Source: Heterodera schachtii (Eukaryota; Nematoda; Chromadorea; Rhabditida; Heteroderidae). From it: a stretch of DNA of 64,000 nt. The translations under genes and the position numbers were made by a program. The DNA lies in assembly GCA_023374025.1 (NCBI GenBank), contig SIJG01000070.1:376747-440746 (forward strand), in the 5' to 3' direction. This document shows, in pieces, positions 34,669 to 45,900 of this stretch; positions within the stretch are counted from its first letter, which is position 1; the number at the start of each line of letters is the position of its first letter. A model generated the notes under the pieces. The model was not told where the DNA came from. It saw only the letters and a program-made list of their open reading frames with translations, and did no database searches.

Positions 34669-36160
34669 CTATAAAATTGGGGGATAAAGCCACCAAACAT
34701 TTGTTTTTTATTGAAATACCCTGAGTTTAAACCTAAATTTAACTCCAAATAACGTAAATTGAAATTAAATCCTTAGAAGTTTTTAAGCTTAAGTTTAAAA
34801 TTTCAAATCGCACCAAAAAAAAAAAACATTGCAAAAAGAACAATGCGGCAAAATTGAAGAAGAAAAATGACAATTTCATTATTATTATTTGATAATTAAT
34901 TTAATTTTTGTTTAAAATGAGAAAGAATTGGCCTTTAAATAACGCAAAAATTGTGAAAAATAATCCAACAAAAAACTGTCAATAAAACGTTCCCCGTGTA
35001 ACGTTTGGTCTTGCATTATTAACAACAATAATAAAACCAAAATGCAATCGTATTATTTCTTTTTTTTTCTACATTTTTTTAAAAACCATTTTTTATGCGA
35101 TTAGTAATTTGCTAAATTAATAAATTTTTTTGTTTTTTTTTTTTGGAAACCAGAAAATAAAATGACGTTTTTGAAGAAAGATTAAAAATATAAAGTAATA
35201 AATTTATAAAATGGAAAAATGTTATAGGATGAAACCTAAAGCCATAAATTGCACAAAGTATCCGGACACATACAAATTATGCGTTTATGATTTTTCCTCT
35301 GAAATTCTGACTGGCTTTTTAGAGCTACCTTCTAATACCAAGATAGATTAATTAGATTAAGTTTGAGCTAAGTTATGATTTATTATTTAGCAATTAAAAT
35401 TAAATACTAATTAAAATTAAATATTATGATCATTAATACTTTTGTCATTTCGTCCTAGCACCACAAAAATCCGTCTCTTTGCTCAATGCAATAGTCACAA
35501 GCTTTGAATTCATCCGAGCTCAAGGCAGGGCCACGGGAAGCCATTTAATAAAGTTTGGAAATAATTATTAACAAATTTGAGGTTTAAATATAAATTTTGA
35601 TCTGTTGATCAGTCTTTGTTGGTTTCACATTTTTTTAGTTGTCCCAAATTTGACAAACATATTTTGATATTTATGAAGCAAAACGACAAAGGCACTCTGT
35701 AAATTTTGGCACGACAATTCGAACGACAGATACAAACAACAAATGCCAAAATGACAAATGCCAAAATGATATATTTGGACGACAAAAGATATATTTTTGT
35801 TATTTCGGTATTTTTCCACTAAAATATAAAAAATGTTCCTTTTGGTTTGCCGTGAGGTGAGAAAAAAAAACTCGTAATTTTTTTTTAGGTTTTTTAAAAC
35901 ATATTTTAACATTTTTGATAGTTTTCTTCAGGAATTGCATATTCCAAGCATAAGAAATTATTTAAAAGATTTTTATAAACATATTTTCTTAATATTTCTA
36001 CCTTTTTTATACAGTTTTTTATATTATTTTGCTATTTTTTTCTTACATAAAAGTGGTAAAAAAAAAAAGTACAAGTGCCCTGGTGAAAATAATTGTAAAA
36101 CTGAATCGTAATTGAAGAAATAAAATTTGCTTCTACAAAAAACAAATTATTAAATAAAAT
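34669..36160. other. Intergenic or upstream intronic stretch
   Basis: Mostly A/T low complexity. 35360-35465 is a diverged relative of the right arm of the 6.8-7.4 kb foldback element. The candidate Cys-rich exon at about 35459-35545 (-) lies here. Confidence 0.4.
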
Positions 36161-36169
36161 AAAATAAGA

Positions 36170-36850
36170 AAGGTTATGTAAAGAAAGAGAAACAGAGAAA
36201 AGTAATTAAAGCAAGACAGTGTATAAAAGACAAACATAGCAAAAGAGAGAGATAACAGGAAAAGAGTCAGAGATAAAGAAATAGTTGAGGAATTCTCTTC
36301 CACTCTCTCCTCCTCTTTCCAACCCATCCAATAAATATTTTCATTTTATTGCCCCTTTATATTTGCTCCATTCGCTGTGCCTTTCGGCGTGCTCTCTTTC
36401 AGACTAGCGTGGTTCTCTCCCATTATTTGGGTCAAAACCAGCCTTTCTGTTCTCGGCTCCCGTGCCGCCGTTTTCGGCGCTGCGCGGTCCAAAAGAGCCA
36501 ACAAAACAATCGAAAAGCACAACTCTCCCGGCCAAAATTGGTTCTCGGTGGATGAGTGGTACCAAAATGAAAAAGCACGCCAGGCGAAGCCCTCTGCCGG
36601 AACGGCCGAGGACGCTCTTTTTGCCATTTTTTAAAATGCTTATTAAATTTTTAATCCCATTTTTTGTTCTTAAATTGCTAAAAAAATTTTTAAATGGATA
36701 TTCATCAAATTATTAAAATAAATTTAGTTCAGCGAGGAAATTTTCCAAAAAAATTAACGCTATTTTTTGGTTAGCCACACTACCGCCCCATTTTTTTAAC
36801 TCTTTAACTACTTTTTCATTTTTAATCATGGAAAATATACTATTAAATTG
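36170..36850. repeat. Dispersed repeat, copy A (inverted relative to copy B at 56.1-56.5 kb)
   Basis: 36495-36850 (cactctcccggccaaaattgg region through ggttagccacactaccgcccc) is the reverse complement of about 56090-56405 with few differences. 36180-36250 likewise matches about 56425-56500. Copy A carries about 240 extra bases (36250-36490) absent from copy B, so one has an insertion or the other a deletion. Confidence 0.8.
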
Positions 36851-36967
36851 AGAAAAGCAAATAGAATTTAATTTGTATATGTGATGTAAAATTCTATTTT
36901 TTTACAATTCACAAATTCTGTATTTTTCTCTAATTATATACCCGGATATATTATTTTACGAACTTTT

Positions 36968-37914
36968 CTAAACAAAATTGCTTTCTTCTTCATCATTTTC
37001 TGCTGAATGGGTTATGTCGCCAATTTCGCGGAACCAATTGGCCCATGCCGTTGCGGTGTCATTTTGGTCGATGATTTTTTGAGCGTTCATCGGCTCACTG
37101 AAATTGGCCAAAAGTGTATTATTATTCAATTAGGGAAAGTTACAAAAATATTAATGCCACCAAATTACATGCTCAGATTTTGCGAGATGCTTTTCATGAA
37201 TTTGGCCTGGAAATAGTCGACAAATTGTTGGCACAATTCGTCCATTTGCGGCATTTTTTTGGCCACTAATTTCTTCATTGTTTTTCGCGTTTTCTTCGGC
37301 AATTTTCCGCCGTAATTGGCCGCTAATTGCATGAACAGTTCCGAGCCAAATGAGTACATTTCGACAAACATTTGCAACGATTTCCATCCCTCCGAAAAGT
37401 CATTCTTTTCCTTCTCCGACAATTCGTCCAATTTGTCCTTCTCCCGTCGCTGCTTCAGTGCTTCCTCCACTTTAAGTTGGGCAATTTTTGCCAAATAATT
37501 GACAAATTGGCCATAAAAGTCATTTTCAGTGAGAAAATGGAATTTTCCAGTGCTTTCTTTTGCCAATTTGAGTGCATTTTGCCGCAAATTCTGTGCCAAC
37601 TCTTCAAAATTTTCACTTGTTATTTTGCTGACAAGCATTTCATAGGGAAATGCCAGATCGTCTGAAGAGATGTCTTTTGGGAATGAGATTTGTTCATTGG
37701 CCAAAATAAGTTCGGTTTGGTGTTCGAAAATGAGTTGGACGAGTGCGATACGGTGGTCAATGGTCAAAGGGTTACGGTGAATAAATTCGGCAATTTCATT
37801 TTCAACTTCGTTTATTTGAGGCAAAAAAGCACAAATTGAAAAGCAGAATGACAAAAGTAAAAATGAAGCACAGAAAAGTGGAGAAAAAAGTGCCATTTTA
37901 GAAGGAAAATTCAA
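36968..37914 (-). CDS. Secreted all-helical protein, family unknown
   Basis: Two exons, 37914-37169 and 37097-36968, joined in phase 2 (donor gtaatt), give 291 residues. A second Met seven codons in (MALFSPL) may be the real start; either gives a strong signal peptide (FCASFLLLSFCFSICAF). The mature part is almost entirely predicted helix, rich in Lys, Glu and Leu, with charged blocks such as KQRREKDKLDELSEKEK and KLPKKTRKTMKK, and ends acidic (ENDEEESNFV). It has no Cys pairs beyond the signal region except one Cys. In style it resembles the exons of the large gene at 42.9-53.0 kb (same codon bias, helical charged sequence, signal peptide); homology is a guess. Confidence 0.7.
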
Positions 37915-38662
37915 ATTTTATGGGAAGCGAATAAATTTTATGAAAATTATTTTTTTAATTCATTTGCTCAATCTTTGCTTATAAATGTTGTTATTGCACG
38001 GTGGAATTTTGTTTACATTGCTGGCTTTTAAGCCTAAAAATGTGATTAAGGTGAATTATTCGTTTGCATCATTTTTGTTTGTGGGGGTGCCAATGGTACA
38101 AGGGCACCATCAAAAATGCCAAATTTGTTTTTCTTTTATAAAAAAAAATAAAATATTTGTAAAAAAATGTTTTTCAATGAATTAGGAGTAAGGTTGAGCG
38201 GATGAGTGTGTGTATTTGGGAAAATCAGGTCCGGGTATTGTCGGGCCCAGAAAAGTCGGGTCTGATGAGTCCAAGCTTTTCAACTGAGTCCGGCAGTGAT
38301 CACAACCTAACCAGCCAAATCCGAATTAATCAGAAGGTTTTCTTTACCTTTAAATCTCAAAAAGAGAAAGACACTCCTTTTGTTTTTTGAATTTTGGCTA
38401 TATTTACGCCAAAGATTGTTTTCAGTTTTTGCTTTTTCGCTTTTTCTTCTGCTGAGTCCTTATCTTTTATGTAGATTTTTCGATAAATTCAATTTTCGGA
38501 TCCTGCTGTGGATTGGAATTCAAACTTTTTTAATCGGACCGAATTTGCTTGATTAATCCCGCAATCCTACACTTTCCAAAAATGCGGTTTCTAGTACTAT
38601 TTATGCGCGATTTCTATTCTTTTAGGTAGTTCTGCTCAGTATTTGTTTGTTGGATTTTGTCG

Positions 38663-40784
38663 ATGCCCGTTTTTGCTGAAGAGTCGGCCTGGTTTCGGCA
38701 TGAGCCGATGCCGTGGTGGGGTCGGCTGCTGTTGCCCATTGTCAAAGTGAGTTTTCATTTTTATGATATTATAAAAATCCATAAATCCTTTCTTCCCCTC
38801 CCCCGCCATTTCAGCTCGGGCCGATGCCGCGACACATTGCAATTGTAATGGACGGAAATCGGCGTTTTGCTCGCACCCAAAACTGCGCGACTCCGATGGA
38901 AGGACATTCGGCCGGATTTGTGCAGCTGACAAAGGTTTTTTTTGACTGTTTTTATTTATTTGGTTAATTGACAGAATTAAAATATTGGTCTAATGGGAAA
39001 ATTTAAGGCCTTATTTTGCTATTACGGCACTGTCAATTTGTTTTTTACATTGTTTTTTCACCTTCAATACAAATTGCATAAAAAAAAAAGATTTTGACTA
39101 CACTTGACTGCCTAAAATCTAATTCCAAAAACGCAAATTCCTATAAAAAAATTTTTTTTTGGCATTTTGCTCTATTATTCCTCGAACTTTCCTTTTCCGA
39201 TTTATTTAATTTTCTCATTTTGTTTTTCAGGTTTTGGATTGGTGCAATGAATTGGGCGTTGAGGAGGTGAGAATTTCTGTTTAAAACGAATTGAAAGATT
39301 CCCCTTTCAGGTGACCGTTTACGCTTTCTCAATTGAAAACTTCAAAAGGTGAGAGAATTTTTCTTTTTTTGGGGGGGGGGTCAAAAATTGATGAAAACGC
39401 AAATTTCGTCCACGAAATTTACCGGTTTAAAGAGGCTTGTCATTTTTCTTTTCATTTTTTAGGCCCGAAGAAGAAGTGAACGGACTGATGGCATTGGGCG
39501 AGAAACATTTTGAGCAACTCATTGAACGGAAGTAAAACTTTCCGAATTTTTATCTCAAAAAATAACATTGTATTGTCTCATTTTTGCCTTTTTGATATTT
39601 TACCCCCTAATAAATTTTTAATTTGTTTTTTTTTCAATGCACAGATCCGAACTCATTGAGCGTCGCGTTGGCATTCGCTTCTTCGGCGATCGGTCGCTGT
39701 TGCCCGACAAAATTCGCAAATTGGTGGAGGAAATTGAGGAGATCAGTGGGACGACGAGCATAGAGGGCGAAAGTGCTACGAAAATGAGGTGACAACGACG
39801 GCCCACAGAACAATTTGCAAAATTACGCTCAATAAAATTATTTGCAAAAAATGAATATTTTTTGAAAGTTAATATTTTTTAAATAATTACTCCATTAAAA
39901 TTAAATTATATTTTCACTTAAAAATATTTTTAAAAATTTATTTACAAATTTTTACATTTTTTCGGTTCAATGGTATTTAATAGTACGCATTTTCTGAGTT
40001 ACAGTTCTTTCGCGAAACTCTTCCAGGCAAACCGAAATTAACTCTTAACTTAATTCAAAAACATAGGCAAAAGTTTTCACGAAAACCTTAATTTGAACAA
40101 AAAAAAAAAAACCAAAATGCTATTCGTATGGTGTGTGATTTACCCCGACTTGGGGTATGAAAGCGTTCGAAAAATGGCCTAGAAATCCCTTTTTTGTTTG
40201 CAGGACTTTCCTGAACATTTGCCTCTCTTACACCTCACAAAATGAAATTGTACGCACTTTTGAGACCATTCGCCGAGAAGTTCAAAAGGGAAAATTGGAC
40301 AGAAAGTGAGTTTTTAGAAATAGACAAATTTTTGAAAAAAGAACATAAATAAATTTTCTGGGTTTGAAAAAATTTAAAAAAATTCAGTGGGGGACGAACT
40401 GCTCCCCTGTGAAATTGCTGCATTTATTATTTAGCCATTTAATTTGTTTGTTTTTCTCAGTGCCATTGACGTCGATTTGCTGTCCGCCCGCATGGACACG
40501 CGCTTTTGTCGTCCGCTCGACCTGTTCATACGGACCAGCGAATGTCGGCTCAGCGATTTTCTAATTTGGCAGGCAATCAAAAAACAGAAATTCCAATTTT
40601 CGTCCCTTTTAAATTTAATTTCTCATAATTTCTGCTTCAGCTCCAATGCTCCCCCCGCTGTGTGCTGAAGTTCGACACCGACGTGCTTTGGCCCGAATAT
40701 TCGCTGTTCCATCTCTTCCGTGCCGTCCTCCATTATCAAATGGCATTTGTCCGCTTCGGATGGTGGACAATTTGGGACCATTGA
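38663..40784 (+). CDS. DHDDS: cis-Prenyltransferase, dehydrodolichyl diphosphate synthase catalytic subunit
   Basis: Nine exons, 38663-38746, 38815-38934, 39231-39266, 39311-39348, 39463-39531, 39645-39788, 40204-40305, 40461-40572 and 40641-40784, give 282 residues. Landmarks: WFRHEPMPWW lead, HIAIVMDGNRRFA at about 35-47 (catalytic Asp), GHSAGF, VTVYAFSIENFKRP, IRFFGDRSLLP, SARMDTRFCRPLDLFIRTSE and LWPEYSLFHLFRA. The enzyme condenses isopentenyl units with farnesyl diphosphate to make the dolichol backbone for N-glycosylation at the ER. The last intron starts GC (cag|gcaatc). The protein is shorter than human DHDDS (333 residues) and ends soon after an R-x-G tripeptide (RFG) at the place where homodimeric enzymes and the partner subunit NUS1 carry their RxG motif. 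Confidence 0.92.
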
Positions 40785-41975
40785 AACATTTGATTTTTTT
40801 TTGTTGTTTTTGAAGAATTGCCAAAGGGAACTTAAAAGTTTTATTATTTATTCTTTCATTGCCTTTTTCGGTTACTTTTTTATCTTTGTTTTTCCTTTGT
40901 TTGTTTTTTACTCATTTCTTCCAATTTGAAAAGCCTTTTTTTCTTTGTTCCGTTTGATTTTACTTAATATTTGCGATTGGATTAAATATTTTTAATGTCA
41001 AAAAATTACTAAGGCGTCAACTTAGTTATTAAAATCTACTTGAATCTCGCAGGATCCCTCATGAAAAACCAAATTTGCGGATCCCACTGTGGGATTGGAC
41101 TCAAAATTTGCCCGAAAAATCACAACGATAATCGCCTTCAGAGGAAACTTTGAAGGTTTGGTAGGTTTCGTCAACAGATTCTGTCAATTAAATTAAATCC
41201 TTAAATTTTCTATAAATTATTTTAAGAATTCATAAAATTTGTGTTTTAGTTGAAGATCGGTTAATTTATAACTTTTTGTTTTGAAATTCGCGTCGCTTTC
41301 CTTTCCCTTTCTTATGATTAGTGAGTCATTCTTTTCTTCCTCTTTAATTTTCTTCCCTCTTTTATTTCGTCATTTAAAAAGGTTTTGCTTAATTAATAAT
41401 TAATTATGTGTGTATTTCCGCTAATTTCGTCCATTTTAAGTTTGTCCATCTGTTCTTTCTTTTTCTTTTGCCTTTAAACCGGTTTCTTTCTCTCCCCCCC
41501 CCCCCCCCTCGGGCGGTTCCTCCTTTTTTGTGACATTTTGCCAAAATTCGTTTCCCCTCAAATCGATTCCCCCCCCCCCCCCCCTCCGCCGATTAGTCAC
41601 CGCCAAATGAAAATAATTCGCGCGTTTATTCCTCCCCCCCTTTAAAACTTTGATGTTAAATTGGACAAATCTCTTTCAGCATTTTTATTTGAACGGTTCA
41701 TTTATTCCTTTTTCGTTTCTTTTTCCCTGCCAAATTAAATTTGTAATAATTAATTAGCCCATTAATTAAGAGATTTTAATTGTCTAAATGTTAATTTTTA
41801 GTAAACAGGGCTCTGGCTTAGAATTTTAAAAGGCTCTGTTTTGAAAAGCTTAGACAAATTTTGAAAATTTTGTGTTTCTAAGCCAAAGAATTTAATTGCG
41901 GTAATTTTCTGACAAATGAAAACTTTTTTCATTTTGCACAATTCCAGAAAATTTATTCTGTTCAAGCATTTGATC
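40785..41975. other. Intergenic region with poly-C tracts
   Basis: No exon recognised. C tracts at about 41494-41509 and 41571-41584 interrupt pyrimidine-rich DNA. 41040-41180 carries ggatccc/gggattgg words also seen at about 38500. Confidence 0.4.
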
Positions 41976-42373
41976 ATGCAGCAGCAGCACACGTACACGG
42001 AACAGCCTCAACGCCAGGCAATTAATTAATCAAACTTTTCGCAATGGCATAAATTAATTGGATTTTGTTTAGAATTACCAATACTACCCAAATCCGCCTC
42101 CCCCGGTGGTGTAAGTGCCAATTGTTAAACAATTTGAAATTAAATTAATCAGTAAGGATATGAATTTGAGGCAAATTGTTCTTTTTTTTAAACAAAAATC
42201 GTCTGTTTTTAAAACCAATTAAGCGCACTCATTAGCTGCCTCATTAGGCACTGCCAAATTGCTTAAGGTACGAACGTCGTTACGTGGAGAGGGACAGCGG
42301 CCCGCGCTGTGTGCCGTGCTGCTGCTGCATTCCGTGCATTCCGATCCCTTTGTGCTTCGACTGCGGCTGCTGA
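41976..42373 (+). CDS. Very short Cys-rich tail protein (CYSTM-like composition)
   Basis: Three exons, 41976-42017, 42073-42110 and 42268-42373, give only 61 residues. The N-half is Gln/Tyr/Pro-rich (MQQQHTYTEQPQRQ, NYQYYPNPPPP); the C-half ends in a dense Cys/Ile/Pro block (CVPCCCCIPCIPIPLCFDCGC), as in small palmitoylated membrane-associated proteins. Intron 1 begins GC (cag|gcaatt); intron 2 has a perfect gtaagt donor. Phases join exactly. Membrane association through acylated cysteines is inferred from composition. Confidence 0.65.
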
Positions 42374-42909
42374 ACACCGGCGGAGAACGGCGAAAAAGCA
42401 AAACGAATGTTTCGGGAAATGCGCGAAAATGGAAACGCTTTTATTACAACTCATCACTCAATTAATTACATAATAAATTGGTCATTAATACAAATTTACA
42501 TTTGCGAATAAACTTTTTCAGATCTTTATGGACGTAATTTTAATAAATAAATAAATTGTTGTCATTCGAAAACTCAAAATTTATGGCATTCTGAGCATTT
42601 TATTTTCCGCAAGATTTCTGCTTTTTTAATTTTAATAATTTATAAAATGATTAAATAAATTTTTTTGCAAAATGATGAGTTGGATTTTCATTGGCAGGGT
42701 GTGCTGACTGACGAACATCGATTTGTGAAGGAATTTGTTGGAAAAAAGAATTAATAAAATATTTTCGTTAATAATAATTTTCTTTCTTAATTTTATTATT
42801 TCTATTTTATCTAAAATTTGTCTTTATTTTTATTGTGTGTATTTTAGCAAGTGAACGGAAATTAAAGCACTGAAAAGCAAAAATTAATTTTTTATTCCGT
42901 CAATTTTTA
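42374..42909. other. Intergenic stretch
   Basis: AT-rich, no exon recognised. It lies directly upstream of the large secreted gene and should contain its promoter. Confidence 0.4.
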
Positions 42910-45900
42910 ATGTTTCGCAAAAAAATGACCAAAATTTTATTGTTTAATTTTCTTTTATTGCCAATATTATGCAAAAAACCACAACTTCACTTCGGTAATC
43001 AAATAAATATATTTAAAGCAATTATTATAAATATAGAAATTCCAAAAATTCAAAAATGGACTTTTTCGAATCCGAAAAACCCCTCTTTTTGTCATGTTTT
43101 GTTTTTGTATTTAGCATTTTTTTTTACCTTTTTAGGTGGATTTGTTTTTAAAATGGCCACCCCTTTTTTCATGTCATTAGCACTTAAAAATTGCCGCCCT
43201 AATTGCCAAATTTAATTTTTGGTCATAATTTGGCGCCACGTCCTTCTGTTTTAGGCATCGATCCGCTGCATTTGGACTTGGAATATTGCCGTCTGTTTTT
43301 CGACCCGACTTTGGACCATTGCGCCCGAAGCGAACTGAGCGCGAAACTCAGTGCCGTGTTCATTTGCGTAACCATCGAGACGGATTTGAAGTACATCGAA
43401 TTGAAAATGGAAATTTTGCAGAAGTCACGAAGTGACAGCTTCGGTTTGAACAAAATTCGCGGGGCATGGAAAAATTACGAGGAAATTATGGCAAAAATTG
43501 AGGAAAAAAGTGGGGGCGAAAGAATGGGAATGGTCGTAGTGTGCCAATTGTGGGATTTCATGGACGGCATAAAGAATTTGGTCGAATTTATGAGCAGAGA
43601 CGCGGAAACCACGAAGAAAGAGATGGACAGAACGATGGAACAGCTGAGAAAGATGACCAACAACAGAAGGTGCCGTTTAAAACAAGTGCAAAATTAAATT
43701 AATAACCAATTAATTAATTAACAGTTCGCAATGCAATGAATTGGCCACCGTCGAAAGTGTTTTCGAGGCGACCAATGGCCATGTGCCGCGTTGGGTGTTA
43801 GCATTCCGCGACTTCGTCTCCGAAATGCACTTTTCACGGCTAAACGAAATGTTGGCCGTAGCGGAAGAAGCGCAACAAAAGGCTTTCTCCGTTTGGGCCA
43901 ATTTTTCGGAATCAATTCATGGCGAAAACGAACTGAGCTACGAGCTGAGAAGGATGAACGGACGAGGCGAAATTCACCACATTGTGGCGCTGAAGACGAC
44001 GATGAACCGATATCTGATGGACAATCAGTACATCGGCCTGTTGGAGCTGAACAACCCATTGACAATGGCATTCGGTGGGACGGGGTGGGGAAGAGAGAAC
44101 ACATCCCCTGGGGGGGGGGGGGTACACGCGGTACGAATTCGTACTCTGAAATTCCCTATTTATTTAAAAGAGACGGGACCCGTCTTCCCGAATTTCATTT
44201 TCTCCCTCTTTGCCCCACTTAAAAAATGCAGTAATTTTTCTTAAGAAATCATTACAAATTTTTCTGCTTAAACCCAATGAATTCAGAAATAATGAGCACT
44301 TCGTTGCTGAAGACGGCGTACCGCGGCATGGCAATGTTTGAGGGGGAAATGGCGGAGGAAAGGGCACAAGGGAACAAAGATTGCCTCATTCTTAGGCTTT
44401 TATGCGGGAAAATATTGGACTATTTTGAGCAGCAGCTGAAAGAAGCGAAAATGGACGGGAAAAATGAAAAAGGGGAGAAAATGGCCAAAATTGGCAAATT
44501 TTGGAAATTATTCACGCGAATTTTTGACCTTTTCAAGAAAGAAAGCGAAATGGCAGACAAAAAAAGCATTCTGATCAAATTGAGCCAACTTTTGCGTTAT
44601 TTGAGGGGTCAATTTGGGGAGCAAAAAGTGTCGAATAAATGGCAATTAATTGGGGAACGATTTGAGAAGGGATTTACGGAACTGTACAAGGAAAATGAGG
44701 AATTCAGAACCCATTTGAAGAGGAACATCACACAAATGATCGGATTGTTCAGAGAAATTTGTGAAATTGCAGAAGAGAACGGGGAGGAATTCTTTTCGAA
44801 GCAATTTTGGACCTTATTTGGTGGACCTTTTATAAATTAAAAAGCATAATTAATTAATTGATTACAGTAATTAGTTGGAGAGTCTGCGATTTTAAAAGAA
44901 AAAAAAACGAAAAATTTCTCAGCTGGCGAACATTAAAGGCAAAGATGCCTGTTCAAATCCGACCAGCAGTTTCATAACTTTCCCTCAAAGTGTTTCCCCA
45001 ACTCATTAATATTTCACTCTCAAAGACCTGAGACTTTTCTCGTGTTGAAATTTGAGTCCACGACTTGACTTTCGTTCATCGCTAGTCAAAAATTGCTAAT
45101 GATGACTAATTGATTTATTATGAAAATACGACAAGCGATGCGATAAATTAACTTTTGCTTAATTAAGAAACGATTTTAAACAAAGCGACGACCAATACGC
45201 CGCAGAACGAAATAAAATCACGGCTTCTTATCGAATGCCCAAAAAAGAATATCCCAGTGGAAAAGCTGAAAGAAATAGACATTATACGAACAGGAGGAGG
45301 CAATTAAATAATAATTATTTATTTATTTATTTTAATAACATTGGCACAATTTTGTCATTTTGGGGATTGAGAGGGGATTTAATGAATACAAAGTTTTCAG
45401 ATTTCTAAAAAATGTTTTCTGATCTAAAAACATCACTTGATAGGGGAAAGGCGAAACGCATGGACAGCGAAATTGATCGCTTTTTTGCGGATGATTTCAC
45501 TTTTTTGATTACGCCTAATTAATAATGTAATTGCCATAATTACCATAGTCATTTTATTCAGATAAACTACCACTTTTGATGACTTCACTGTACAAAGAAT
45601 TATTAATGAAATCAGTTGGCAAAGATGAAAGTCGCGGCGACAATTCAAGCCAAATTCACATTTTGGCAATGCTTTTGAGCTACAAAATACAAATTGCCTT
45701 TATGATTGACATAGGCCAACAGTTTGAAGAAAGAACTGAAAAGTTTGAGGACGAATTGGAAAATTACATGAAGGAATTTGTTGAAAGGCCAGAATTTGGC
45801 AGCGAAGAGGAGGAATTATGCGAAATGCACAAATTGGCACATTCGATCGCCAAAAATGGCATTTTGAGGGAGGAAAGTGCCAAATGGGACAAATTTATTG

